Assembly: GCA_965276635.1 (NCBI GenBank)
Contig: CBDIBC010000005.1
Location: forward strand, 1,674,001 to 1,738,000
Reading direction: 5' to 3'
DNA: 64,000 nt
From: CBDIBC01 sp965276635
GTDB lineage: Bacteria; Actinomycetota; Acidimicrobiia; Acidimicrobiales; Palsa-688
A model generated the notes under the pieces. The model worked only from the letters and a program-made list of their open reading frames with translations, ran no database searches and was not told where the DNA came from. Made by a program: the position numbers and the translations under genes. Positions 44,935-53,906 of this stretch are shown piece by piece; the stretch's first letter is position 1; each line of letters opens with the position of its first letter.

Positions 44935-45837
44935 ATGGTCGACGTCGCCGATCACCTGGTGTGGCGCTCTGCAGTGGTGAGTGGCCGACGGGCCCACTAT
45001 GGCGTCGCCGGCGAGGGCCTGCCGGTCCTCTTCCTCCACGGCTGGGCCCTCGGCCAGCACGCATACAAGCGAGCCCTCAAGCGCCTGGTGCGACTGGGCT
45101 GCCAGGTGTTGGCGCCGTCCATGCCCGGCTTCGGTGGCACCGCCGACCTGCCCCCCGAGGCCCTCACCATCGCCGGATACGCAGCCTGGGTGGCCGAGTT
45201 CCTCGACGCCGTCGGCGTCACCGACGAGGTCTTCGTCATCGGCCACAGCTTCGGCGGCGGCGTCGCTGTCCAGCTCGCCCACGACCACCCCGAGCTGGTC
45301 AACTACCTGGTCCTGGTGAACTCCGTCGGCGGGGCCACCTGGCTGCAGGCGGGCAGCACGGTGCGGAGCATGGCTGAGCGACCGTTGTGGGACTGGGGGC
45401 TGAACTTCCCCCGGGATCTCCTTGCTCTCCGCAGCGTCGCTGGCATGGTCCGCTCCATGCTCGAGGACGCGCTCCCGAACATCCTGTGCAACCCCCTCGC
45501 GCTGTGGCGCGCCGGGCAGCTGGCCCGCCGGGCTGACCTGACCGCCGAGCTGCGCCAGCTCAAGCGCAGCAACATACCGGTCGTCGTGCTCTGGGGCGAC
45601 AAGGACACCGTCATCCCCCGAGCCAGCTTCGACGCCCTCTGCGACGCGCTCGGTTCGACCGGCGAGGTCGTCCCCGGCCGCCACTCCTGGCTGTTGGCCG
45701 ACCCCGACGCATTCGGGGAGGTCATGGCCAACTCGGTGATCGTGGCCCGCACAGCCAGGGAGACGCACGGCCAGTGGCCGCCCCCCGCCGTGCGCGCCAT
45801 GGTCGGCGATGCAGCCGAGGCCGAGCCCGCCTCCTGA
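44935..45837 (+). CDS. Alpha/beta hydrolase
   Basis: A 300-residue alpha/beta hydrolase with the oxyanion segment FLHGWALG, nucleophile elbow GHSFGGG (Ser), acidic residue in WGDKDTVIP and a histidine in GRHSWLL. All catalytic positions are therefore present, in contrast to the didomain proteins at 7217 and 15854. No signal peptide is visible. It follows WhiB in the same direction after 71 bp. The substrate is unknown. Confidence 0.87.
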   Translation: MVDVADHLVWRSAVVSGRRAHYGVAGEGLPVLFLHGWALGQHAYKRALKRLVRLGCQVLAPSMPGFGGTADLPPEALTIAGYAAWVAEFLDAVGVTDEVFVIGHSFGGGVAVQLAHDHPELVNYLVLVNSVGGATWLQAGSTVRSMAERPLWDWGLNFPRDLLALRSVAGMVRSMLEDALPNILCNPLALWRAGQLARRADLTAELRQLKRSNIPVVVLWGDKDTVIPRASFDALCDALGSTGEVVPGRHSWLLADPDAFGEVMANSVIVARTARETHGQWPPPAVRAMVGDAAEAEPAS

Positions 45838-45890
45838 TCGTCCGTCTCCTGGCGGGGCGGTGCAGACAGGTAGGTGGTGCCCGCAGCCGG

Positions 45891-45944
45891 GCTGAGTGGT
45901 TCACTGGGGCTGAGTGGTTCACTGGGGCTGGGTGGCTCGCTCGC
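45891..45944. repeat. 18-bp tandem repeat
   Basis: The unit gctgagtggttcactggg occurs twice without change at 45891-45908 and 45909-45926, then once more in a degenerate form. It lies just before the palindrome at 46018, as a G-rich tandem repeat does at the first palindrome. Confidence 0.75.
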
Positions 45945-46017
45945 TCGGTGGGCGGCGGCTATGCGGCGGCTTGGTGGTCGGCCGGGCGGGTGGCGGCCCG
46001 GCCCGGCGGTCCGCCAC

Positions 46018-46069
46018 CATCGTTCGCGCGATAGCCCAGCAACGTCCCTGGGCGAACGCGCGAACGATG
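46018..46069. repeat. 52-bp palindromic element, copy 2
   Basis: This begins catcgttcgcgcg and ends cgcgcgaacgatg, with agcccagcaacg and cctgggcg inside, matching copy 1 at 28384-28435 in length and arms. The outer 13 bases of this copy are a perfect inverted repeat. It lies between convergent genes. Confidence 0.8.
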
Positions 46070-46218
46070 CGCCGACGGCCGGCGCCGTCCCGCCGCGCTG
46101 GCCCCCGCCGTCGCCGGCCATTCGCCCCGCCCCGCCGCCGCCGGCCGCCGTCCCGTTGCCGGCCCCTGCCGCCCCGCCCCGCCGCCGCCGTCGCCGGCCG
46201 TTGGCCGCGCCGTCGGTC

Positions 46219-48141
46219 TCAGCCTGGGGGCGCCGGCAGCCGGGGCCCGGCGATGCGCACGTCACCGCGACGGCGGGTGACCCCGGTGGCATCGAGGTGG
46301 GCGAGAAGCGGCAGCACATGACGCCGGGAGGAGCCGAGCGCATCGCGGACGGCACGAACGGTGACCCCGGCGGGTGAGGCGGCCAACAGGCAGGCCACGA
46401 TGCTGGCCGCCCCGGCAACGGCGTCGGCACTGAAGTAGGTGCCGTCCCGCTCCACGACCCGCCCCGACCGGACGAGCATGCGCAGGAGCGGACTAGGCAC
46501 CCCCTGCGCGTGCGGATCCGGCGGCGACCAGCGAGCGGCGTCCAGGGCGTCCAGCCACGGATGCCACAGGTACGTGGACCCCGACCGGGGTCCAGCTGGG
46601 CCAACCCCACCAGCCCGACCGGCCACACGACCCTGGCCGCCGTCACCCGCCGCCTGGCCGCCAGCGCCCACACCATTCCGGTTGCCCCAGGCCACGCTGC
46701 CGACGCCCCCGCCGACGCCACCACACTCGCCCCCGCCATCCCAATCGCCACCGGTCGTCGTGGCCCGCCCCTCGACGACGCCGACCCCGTCGAGAAGGCC
46801 GACAAGGGCGCGCCGGCGAGGATCGAGCCCGGCCACGTCCAGCCCCAGCTCGCCGGCCGCGTCCACCCGGGCCCGGAGGTCGACCCGGGCGGCGGCCAGG
46901 ACGTGGGGATCGACGACCCAGGTGCCGACGTCGGCCGCCCGCCGTGTGCCGGTGATCCGGGCCAACAGGTCGACGTCGACCCAGCCTCGCTCGGCGACGA
47001 CCCGCTCGACGGTGCCCGTGCGTGCCGGTCGGGCCCGAGAGGCGGGCAGCACCGGGGCCACGTCGAGGATCTCCCCGCCGCCGACGGTCTCGCCTCGGCC
47101 GTGCTCCCGCAGCACGAATCGGTCGCCCGGCAGCAGCGGCAGGGCGACCGGGAGGTGGAGGCGGGCCAGCCCATCGCCGCCCGGTTCGATGGCATCGGGA
47201 CCGAGGATCCGGATCCGAACGGCCTGCTCGCCGGTGCCGGCGTAGAGGGCGTAGGCGCCTCGGCGGGAGACCGGATGGCCGAGGCTGGCGAGGACCTGCA
47301 GGGCAACGTCGATCCGCCGGGTGGGCTCCCACTGCCGGTCGCGGACCAGGGCGTCGCCGCGCACCAGCTCGCGGTGGTGGGCGCCGACCAGGTTCAGTGC
47401 CACCCGGTGCCCCGGGGCGACTCGCGGTTGGGGCTCGCCGTGCACCTGGATGCCGCGGATGCGCACCGTACGCCGCGCCGCGGCGGCCGGCCCCGGTCCG
47501 CCCCCGACGGCTACCTCGTCCCCGACGGCGAGGCTGCCGCCCGTCAGGGTCCCCGTCACCACGGTGCCCGCCCCCCGAGCAGCGAAGGATCGGTCGACCC
47601 ACAACCGCGGTCGTCCCTCGTCGACCGCAATCGGGGTTCGGTCGAGAAGGGCGGCGAGCGCCGAACGCAGTGCCGGGAGACCCTCTCCGCTCACGCTGTC
47701 GGTGGCCACGACGGCAGCACCAGCCAGCCCTGTCTCACCGAGGCGCGCCGCCACGTCGGTGGCCACGTCGGCCGTCCGTTCCGGGGACGCCAGGCCGACC
47801 TTGGTGACGACGGCGACGGCGGCATGGACGCCGAGCAGGTCCAGGATCCGGAGGTGCTCCTCCGACTGTGGCTTCCAGCCTTCGTTGGCGGCAACCACGA
47901 ACATGGCTGCGTCGACGGCTCCGACCCCGGCGAGCATGTTCCGGATGAAGCGCACGTGGCCGGGCACGTCGACGAGGGCCAGGTGGCAGCCGTCGCCGAT
48001 CGTGGTGTGGGCGAAGCCCAGATCGATGGTCAGGCCGCGCCGCTTCTCCTCGGCCCACCGGTCGGGATCGCTGCCGCTGAGCAATTGGACCAGGGTCGAC
48101 TTGCCGTGGTCGACGTGCCCGGCCGTGGCCACCACGTGCAT
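46219..48141 (-). CDS. selB: Selenocysteine-specific elongation factor
   Basis: A protein of about 640 residues that delivers Sec-tRNA to UGA codons marked by a SECIS element. The GTPase domain has GHVDHGKSTL, DVPGHVRFIRNM and the NKxD-like TKVG segment, with the EKKRGLTID-type switch (EEKRRGLTIDLGFAH). Beta-barrel domains follow, then C-terminal winged-helix repeats that bind the SECIS; one glycine-rich insertion (GGDWDGGGECGGVGGG) interrupts them. The ATG at 48141 shares a base with the stop of the selA-like gene, so both are one transcript. Confidence 0.92.
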   Translation of the reverse strand: MHVVATAGHVDHGKSTLVQLLSGSDPDRWAEEKRRGLTIDLGFAHTTIGDGCHLALVDVPGHVRFIRNMLAGVGAVDAAMFVVAANEGWKPQSEEHLRILDLLGVHAAVAVVTKVGLASPERTADVATDVAARLGETGLAGAAVVATDSVSGEGLPALRSALAALLDRTPIAVDEGRPRLWVDRSFAARGAGTVVTGTLTGGSLAVGDEVAVGGGPGPAAAARRTVRIRGIQVHGEPQPRVAPGHRVALNLVGAHHRELVRGDALVRDRQWEPTRRIDVALQVLASLGHPVSRRGAYALYAGTGEQAVRIRILGPDAIEPGGDGLARLHLPVALPLLPGDRFVLREHGRGETVGGGEILDVAPVLPASRARPARTGTVERVVAERGWVDVDLLARITGTRRAADVGTWVVDPHVLAAARVDLRARVDAAGELGLDVAGLDPRRRALVGLLDGVGVVEGRATTTGGDWDGGGECGGVGGGVGSVAWGNRNGVGAGGQAAGDGGQGRVAGRAGGVGPAGPRSGSTYLWHPWLDALDAARWSPPDPHAQGVPSPLLRMLVRSGRVVERDGTYFSADAVAGAASIVACLLAASPAGVTVRAVRDALGSSRRHVLPLLAHLDATGVTRRRGDVRIAGPRLPAPPG

Positions 48142-49403
48142 CAGCGGGTCGACGCCAGCGCCTCGGCGACCTCGATGTCGTCGGCGGGGTCGACGGTGCG
48201 GAGGTCGCACCATGTGGCGCCGTCTTTGACGCGGGCCACGATCGGCGGGTCCCATGCTCGCAGGGCCGGCCCGTGGTCGCCTTCCACGCGGACGCCGGCC
48301 GATGGTAGGCCTTGGGTAGGAGCGGCGCCGCCGCCGAAGGCGCCGACCACGGCGACGACGTCGCCGACGCCCAACGCCTTGGCTCGAGCCTCGAGTGACG
48401 TCACCGACCGGGACGCCATCTCCCACAGCGGCAGCCTCGCCGCCGTGCCGGAGAGGTACGCCAGGGCGACGTGTTGGAGCTGGGCCACGGCCACCCCGCC
48501 CGGTCGGACGGCCCGAGCCAGCGGGTGCCGGGCGCAGCGGGCCACCAGGTCGGCCCGCCCGGCGATCACGCCCGCCTGCGGTCCGCCGAGGAGCTTGTCG
48601 CCCGAGAAGGTCACCAGGTCCACCCCGGCGCGCAGCGTCTGGCGGACCGCGGGCTCGTCACCGAGCCAGCCCGGTCGGCCGTCCGCCAGCCAGGGGCAGC
48701 CCGCATCGAGCAGCCCGGAGCCGAGATCGGCGACCACGGGAGGCCCCAGCCCACCGAGGTCGGGGGCGGCCACCGTCTCGGTGAAGCCCACGATCCGGTA
48801 GTTCGACGGATGGACCTTGCAGACCAGGGCGGTGTCGTCGCCGACGGCGCCGGCGTAGTCGGCGAGGCGGGTGCGGTTCGTCGTGCCCACCTCCACCAGA
48901 CGGGCGCCGGAGGCCGCCAGGACCTCGGGAATCCGGAATCCGCCCCCGATCTCGACCAGCTCACCGCGACTGACGATCACCTCTCGGCCGCCGGCCAGGG
49001 CGGCCAAGACGAGCAGGATGGCGGCCGCGCCGTTGTTGACCACGAGGGCCGCCTCGGCACCGGCAGCTCGGGCCAGCAGATCGCCGGCGTGGCGTTGCCG
49101 CGAGCCTCGCTCGCCGGTGGCCAAGTCGAGCTCCAGGTTGGAGTACCGGACGACCCCTGCCGGACCGGGCCCTGCACACCGACCTGGGCTGGGCGATCGA
49201 CCCAGGTTGGTGTGCAACAGGATGCCCGTGGCGTTCACCACCGGGCGCAGCATGCCGGCCGCCGCATCCTCGGCCCGGGCCCGGGCCGAAGCGGGCTCGC
49301 CCGCGGCGATGGCGGCGCGAGCTGCGTCCACGAGCAGGGGATGAGGGAGATCGACGTCAGCCAGGCTGCGGGCCAGCTGGTCGACCGACGGCGGGCGCAT
49401 CAT
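48141..49403 (-). CDS. selA: L-seryl-tRNA(Sec) selenium transferase
   Basis: A PLP enzyme of about 420 residues that converts Ser-tRNA(Sec) to Sec-tRNA(Sec) with selenophosphate. VVNATGILLHTNLGRSP, YSNLELDLATGERGSR and TFSGDKLLGGPQAG with the PLP Lys are in family order. It is slightly shorter than the usual 450-470 residues; the GRSPSPGRCAGPGPAG stretch looks compressed compared with typical members. The start is at 49403 or the adjacent ATG at 49400. No tRNA-Sec gene or selenophosphate synthetase is visible in the window. Confidence 0.9.
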   Translation of the reverse strand: MMRPPSVDQLARSLADVDLPHPLLVDAARAAIAAGEPASARARAEDAAAGMLRPVVNATGILLHTNLGRSPSPGRCAGPGPAGVVRYSNLELDLATGERGSRQRHAGDLLARAAGAEAALVVNNGAAAILLVLAALAGGREVIVSRGELVEIGGGFRIPEVLAASGARLVEVGTTNRTRLADYAGAVGDDTALVCKVHPSNYRIVGFTETVAAPDLGGLGPPVVADLGSGLLDAGCPWLADGRPGWLGDEPAVRQTLRAGVDLVTFSGDKLLGGPQAGVIAGRADLVARCARHPLARAVRPGGVAVAQLQHVALAYLSGTAARLPLWEMASRSVTSLEARAKALGVGDVVAVVGAFGGGAAPTQGLPSAGVRVEGDHGPALRAWDPPIVARVKDGATWCDLRTVDPADDIEVAEALASTR

Positions 49404-49477
49404 CTGCAGCCTACGGCGCAGGCACGTGGCCACCGCCCGGCGACGGGAGGGTCGCACCGGGCATTGGCCCTGGGTGG

Positions 49478-49822
49478 GTGGGCGAGCCACACTGGCCGAC
49501 CGTGGAGCAGTGGCACAGTGCATGCCGGCGGGGCGACCTTCCCGCCGAGCGCGGGTGGCCGGTGACGGTTGCCGGGCGGCCCATCGCCATCTTCGCGGTG
49601 GGGGGTCGGGTCTACGCCTTGGACAACATGTGCCTGCACATCGGCGCCCCTATCGACGATGGGGCGGTCAGCGACGGTTGCGTGACGTGTCCGTGGCACG
49701 GGTGGCGCTACGACCTGGCCACCGGGGACCAGCTCACCGCGTTCGGGCAGCGGAGGGGTCTGCACAGCTACCCGGTCCGTGAGATCGGTGGCATGCTCGA
49801 GGTGGCGATCGACGAGCCCTGA
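49478..49822 (+). CDS. Rieske-type ferredoxin
   Basis: A 114-residue protein with one Rieske 2Fe-2S centre: CLHIGAP and CPWHGW give the two Cys and two His ligands. It resembles the ferredoxin subunits of nitrite reductase or aromatic dioxygenases. It begins with a GTG after a ggtgggtggg run. No dioxygenase is adjacent, so its redox partner is unknown. It is divergent from the selA-like gene. Confidence 0.87.
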   Translation: MGEPHWPTVEQWHSACRRGDLPAERGWPVTVAGRPIAIFAVGGRVYALDNMCLHIGAPIDDGAVSDGCVTCPWHGWRYDLATGDQLTAFGQRRGLHSYPVREIGGMLEVAIDEP

Positions 49823-49874
49823 AGCGGGTGGGTGATCCGCCGGTGTGGGTCGGGCATGCGAAGCTACTGCCGCC

Positions 49875-52187
49875 ATGGCCCTCCTGCAGCGGATCGTCAA
49901 GGTCGCCTTCGGCTCTCTCTTCATGGCTGTGGTCACCTTCGTGGGCGCCCCCGTGGCGTTCGGGCTCACGATCCTGGCCGGGCTCATCCTGCTCCCCCTC
50001 CCGGCCACCATTCCCGTCTCCAAGGCCCAGCAGCCGGCGCAGGCCACGGTCATCTACGACCGCTACGGGCACCCCATCGCCACGTTGCAGCAGTTCGACC
50101 AGAACATCCCCATCACCGCAGCTGAGGTTCCGTCCGTGCTGAAGGAGGCGGTGATCGCCGACGAGGACCGGAACTTCTACCACCACGGTGGTGTCGACCT
50201 CCGGGGTACTCTCCGGGCCTTCCTGGCGGACGTGCGGAACCAGAAGGTGGTGCAGGGGGGGTCCACCATCACCCAGCAATACGTGAAGCTGGCCTACACG
50301 GGCGGCCAACGCAACATCCTGCGCAAGATCCGCGAGGCCATCCTGGCCAGCCAGCTGAACCGGCAGGCCAGCAAGAGCGAGATCCTCTACCGATATCTCA
50401 CCCTCGTCTACTTCGGAGACGGGAACTACGGAGCCGGAGCGGCCGCCGAGGAGTACTTCCATACGCCGGTGGACCAGCTCGACGCCTCCCAGGCAGCCAC
50501 GCTCTCGGGCATCATCCCCGAGCCCTCCGCCCGTGCGCCTCGCGACCATGTCGCCCAGGCCGAGCAGTACCGCCAGCTGGTCCTCGGCAAGATGCGAGCC
50601 CAGGGCTACCTGACCCAGGCCGGCTACGACCAGGCCGTGAGCCGGCACCTGGCGCTGGTCGCCAACGGCGCAGCAGCCGTGCCCGGCACCACCCCCGTGT
50701 ACGAACCGCCGACGCCGGTGACCCAGTACCCCGACTTCGTGGACGACGTGGAGCGGTGGCTGCTCCTCCATTACTCGCAGCCGGAGGTGTTCGGCGGCGG
50801 CCTGCGGGTGCAGACCACACTCGACCCGGCCGTGCAGAACGCGGCGCTGGCCTCGGTGGCCGCCGGCTTGAACGGGACGGCACCGCCGCTCGACATGGCG
50901 CTGGCATCGGTGGAGCCGTCGACCGGCTACATCGAGGCGCTCGTAGCCGGCCGAGGGTTCACGACCGCGCGCGGTGACGTGGTGAACATCGCCATCTCGG
51001 GCTGCGACACCCCGGTGAGCGATGCCGCGCCGCGAGCCACCTGTTGGGATCAGGCCACGGTGCAGGGCGGCAGCCCCGGTCGCCAGCCCGGCTCGTCGTG
51101 GAAGCCGTTCACGCTCGCCACCGCGTTCATGCAGGGCATCCCCCCGACGCAGACCTACTCGGCACCGGGCGTCCTGCAGATACCCGGCTGCAAGCCGCTT
51201 AGCGGACAGCCCGCGTCCGCCTGCCAGGTGCACAACGACGAGTCCGCTGCCTACGGGGGCACCCTGACCCTCTCGGCCGCCACGGCGGCGTCGGTGAACA
51301 CCGTCTACGCCCAGGTGGCCCCGCACGTGGGCTGCACCAACGTGGCCCAGACGGCCAAGGTCATGGGCATCCAGTCCGCGTATTACTCGACGTCGAAGTT
51401 CCCGTTCTGCGCGACCTACGCCCTGGGCGAGCTCGACGTCTCGCCGCTCGACATGGCGTCGGCCTACGGGGTCTTCGACGATCACGGGCGGCGTCGGGCG
51501 CCGACACCGATCCTGGAGGTCCTCGACGGCGCCGGGAAGGTCCTGGTGAACAACATCGCCGCCGAGCCGGCCGCCGCCCAGGTGATCCCGCTCAATGTGG
51601 CCGACAACGTGACCCGCGTCCTGCAGGGCGTGCTCGGCCCGGGCGGTACCGCCCCGACCGCCGGGCTGGGGCGGCCAGCGGCGGGCAAGACCGGTACCAC
51701 CAGCAACTACACCAACGCCTGGTTCGTCGGCTACACGCCGACGCTGTCGACGGCGGTGTGGATGGGCAACGCCACCAGCCAGGCCCAGACCATCGGCCGG
51801 GTCAGGGACACGTTCTACCCGCGCGGCGTGTCACCGGTGTACGGAGGGACGATCCCGGCGGCCACCTGGAAGATGTTCATGACCGCCGCGCTCAAGGGTG
51901 TCCCCGCCACCCCCTTCGATCAGCCGGCACCGATCATGCCGCCCGCCGCGGTGCTCGGCGGCCCGGGCGGTGCCGCAGCCCGACCCAAGGTGAGCGCCGG
52001 TGCCCTCCGCCGGACCACGCCGACGCCGTTGGGTGGTCCGTACCAGGTCCCGGCCCGGGCGCCGGTGGCCCCGAACCCGGCGGTCGTCACGCCGACCACC
52101 GTGCCCGCCACGGGCTCCACCACCACGACGGTTCCGGGGTCGGGCACCGGGACGCCGCCGGCTTCGACCGGCCCGGGGACACCCTGA
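49875..52187 (+). CDS. Bifunctional penicillin-binding protein (class A, PonA-like)
   Basis: A 770-residue peptidoglycan polymerase. An N-terminal membrane segment (LFMAVVTFVGAPVAFGLTIL) is followed by the GT51 glycosyltransferase (EAVIADEDRNFYHHGG, GGSTITQQYVKL) and the transpeptidase with SxxK (GSSWKPF), SxN (SVN) and KTGTT. The C-terminus is a Pro/Thr-rich tail. It lies near the ArsA pair and WhiB, as ponA2 does in mycobacteria, though here selA/selB and other genes intervene. The ATG at 49875 begins the membrane segment. Confidence 0.92.
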   Translation: MALLQRIVKVAFGSLFMAVVTFVGAPVAFGLTILAGLILLPLPATIPVSKAQQPAQATVIYDRYGHPIATLQQFDQNIPITAAEVPSVLKEAVIADEDRNFYHHGGVDLRGTLRAFLADVRNQKVVQGGSTITQQYVKLAYTGGQRNILRKIREAILASQLNRQASKSEILYRYLTLVYFGDGNYGAGAAAEEYFHTPVDQLDASQAATLSGIIPEPSARAPRDHVAQAEQYRQLVLGKMRAQGYLTQAGYDQAVSRHLALVANGAAAVPGTTPVYEPPTPVTQYPDFVDDVERWLLLHYSQPEVFGGGLRVQTTLDPAVQNAALASVAAGLNGTAPPLDMALASVEPSTGYIEALVAGRGFTTARGDVVNIAISGCDTPVSDAAPRATCWDQATVQGGSPGRQPGSSWKPFTLATAFMQGIPPTQTYSAPGVLQIPGCKPLSGQPASACQVHNDESAAYGGTLTLSAATAASVNTVYAQVAPHVGCTNVAQTAKVMGIQSAYYSTSKFPFCATYALGELDVSPLDMASAYGVFDDHGRRRAPTPILEVLDGAGKVLVNNIAAEPAAAQVIPLNVADNVTRVLQGVLGPGGTAPTAGLGRPAAGKTGTTSNYTNAWFVGYTPTLSTAVWMGNATSQAQTIGRVRDTFYPRGVSPVYGGTIPAATWKMFMTAALKGVPATPFDQPAPIMPPAAVLGGPGGAAARPKVSAGALRRTTPTPLGGPYQVPARAPVAPNPAVVTPTTVPATGSTTTTVPGSGTGTPPASTGPGTP

Positions 52188-52248
52188 CCACCGGCACAGG
52201 CGACGCCCTGAGCACCCGCCGCGGACGGCCCCGGGCTCTCCGAACGTG

Positions 52249-53316
52249 CTACTGGGCGCCGGCCAGGTTGCCGCCAGGACAGCTCAGCACCTTGGTGCAG
52301 GCGGCCTGCACGAACGGGGCGTACCACACCCCACTGGTGGAGAACCCGAGCGGTGCGTACGTCCGCGACGCCACGGCCACCACCCGACCGTTGCTGTTGA
52401 CCAGTGGGCCGCCCTGGTAGTCGGAGCCGATAGCGGTGGTGGTGGCCACTCCGTTCGACGAGACGTCGGTGACGGTCCCGTCGGAGATGGCCCCTCCGGC
52501 CGAGCCCAGGCCTGACATGGCGTAGAGGCGGTTGCCGATCTGTTGGGCAGGCGTCGTGGCGGCCGCTGTCACCACGGGCAGGTTGCCCCTCGGCAGCACG
52601 ATCAGGGCCAGGTCGTACTGCGTGTCCCATGTCCTGATGGTCACGGTGGTATCGGACCCGCTGCCCTGGCGGACGTAGACGATCGGCGCGGGGGTGCGGG
52701 TGGCGGCGGCCACGGCCGTATAGGAGGTGAGCAACAGCGACTGGGTACTGCTCGACGCCACCACGAAGGCGGTGCCGACCGATGCCTGGCCGTTCTGGTC
52801 GAGGGTGTGGACGAAGAAGAGCGAAGGGGCCAGCTGCTTCACCAGCTTGTTCAGTGCCTCGGGGGCGGCGTTCAGCTTCTGCAGGGGTCCCAGCTCGGTC
52901 TGGATCTGCCGGCTGGCGGATGCCGCGGAGGCGTTCAGCTGGCTCTCGGCGTTGCTGAACTGCTGCTTGTATCCGTTGATCAGGGTGTTGACATGGCTGT
53001 TGGTCTGATCCAGCCGGTACTGGTAATAGGAGTAGAGGACGACGCCGCTGAAGCCGGCCCCGATGGCGAAGGCCAGGATCAGGCTGGTGAGGCCGAGCAG
53101 CCCTCGCGGCAGGATCCGATAGCGGAACCCCGGAGGGTTGTCGACCAGCGCGGTCGGCACCGGCCGGTCCGGACCCGGTGGTCGCACCCGGTGGCGCGGT
53201 CGCGTCGGCTCGCGCACCCGGTCGCCGCCTCGCTCGGGTCGTCGCTCGTCGACGGTGGGAACCGCCCGCGTGGGGCGAGCGTTGTCGTCGTCCTCGTCCC
53301 CGCGGCCGCCTGACAC
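52249..53316 (-). CDS. Membrane-anchored trypsin-fold protein lacking catalytic residues
   Basis: A 355-residue protein with an Arg-rich cytosolic tail (residues 1-70), one transmembrane helix (LILAFAIGAGFSGVVLYSYY), a helical coiled stretch and a C-terminal trypsin-like domain. Where active S1 proteases have a His (LTNYHV-type), this has SLLLTSYTAV. The Asp site (YDLALI) remains. Where GNSGGPL is expected it reads SDYQGGPLV, so Ser is replaced. It is probably a binding or scaffold protein and not a protease. It converges with the PBP gene. Confidence 0.78.
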   Translation of the reverse strand: MSGGRGDEDDDNARPTRAVPTVDERRPERGGDRVREPTRPRHRVRPPGPDRPVPTALVDNPPGFRYRILPRGLLGLTSLILAFAIGAGFSGVVLYSYYQYRLDQTNSHVNTLINGYKQQFSNAESQLNASAASASRQIQTELGPLQKLNAAPEALNKLVKQLAPSLFFVHTLDQNGQASVGTAFVVASSSTQSLLLTSYTAVAAATRTPAPIVYVRQGSGSDTTVTIRTWDTQYDLALIVLPRGNLPVVTAAATTPAQQIGNRLYAMSGLGSAGGAISDGTVTDVSSNGVATTTAIGSDYQGGPLVNSNGRVVAVASRTYAPLGFSTSGVWYAPFVQAACTKVLSCPGGNLAGAQ

Positions 53317-53396
53317 CCGTCGTACCGTACTCCGGCTCGGGTCACGGACCGTGGCGCGCCGCGCCGATCGGGCCGGCGAGCCGGTAGCGTCCGGTC

Positions 53397-53906
53397 ATGG
53401 TGCTGGTCGCGCTCCTCGTGCTGCTGGCCGCCGAGGTGGCGACGCTGATCTGGGTGGCCGGCCAGATCGGCGTGGCCGAGGCGATCCTGCTGCTCGTCGT
53501 GGTCAGTGCCCTGGGTCCGTGGCTGGTGCGGCGCGCCGGCGTAGGTACGTGGAGGAGGGCGCGCGAGCGGCTCGGGGTCGGCGAGGTGCCCGGGCGGGAG
53601 GCCACTGACGGCCTGCTGCTCTTCGGCGCCGGTGCGCTCATCTGCGTGCCCGGGTTCATCACCGACGCGGTCGGGCTGCTCCTCCTGCTGCCGCCCGTGC
53701 GCGCCGGTGTCCGGCGGCTGCTCGTCGTTCGCCTCGGGCGGTGGGCGGCGGTGGGGAGGCCCCCGACCAGCGTCGTCGGCCGGACCCGCGCTCGCCGCCG
53801 ATCGGTCGTCGACGCCGGCAGCCGCCCAGCTGCCACCGGCGATCCCGACGGTCCGCCCCCGCCGCCCCAGCTGGGCGAACCGGGCGATCGGGGCTCGGCC
53901 GGGTGA
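53397..53906 (+). CDS. FxsA family membrane protein
   Basis: A 169-residue protein with two or three hydrophobic segments. LLFGAGALICVPGFITDAVGLLLLLPPVR is the FxsA signature. FxsA of E. coli relieves phage exclusion when overproduced; its normal role is unknown. The C-terminal 60 residues are Arg/Pro-rich and not conserved. Its stop overlaps the start of the MBL gene (GTGA). Confidence 0.87.
   Translation: MVLVALLVLLAAEVATLIWVAGQIGVAEAILLLVVVSALGPWLVRRAGVGTWRRARERLGVGEVPGREATDGLLLFGAGALICVPGFITDAVGLLLLLPPVRAGVRRLLVVRLGRWAAVGRPPTSVVGRTRARRRSVVDAGSRPAATGDPDGPPPPPQLGEPGDRGSAG

Larger units (their letters stand above)
45838..46218. other. Repeat-rich gap
   Basis: The gap between the convergent alpha/beta hydrolase and selB-like genes has no recognisable gene. 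It contains an 18-bp tandem repeat, a G-rich stretch, the second 52-bp palindrome and a C/G-rich low-complexity run of ccgccgccg type up to the end of the selB-like gene. Confidence 0.6.

Noticed and set aside
45303..47306. A 667-codon minus-strand open frame over the alpha/beta hydrolase and selB-like genes
   Set aside because: The selB-like frame in the same direction carries the real motifs; this one is Ser/Pro/Arg-rich shadow text.
49404..49477. A tRNA-Sec gene next to the selA-like gene
   Set aside because: The gap is too short for the roughly 95-base tRNA and has no matching acceptor or anticodon arm.
48471..49565. A 364-codon plus-strand open frame opposite the selA-like gene
   Set aside because: No homology, and the opposite strand has the PLP-binding motif and complete enzyme.
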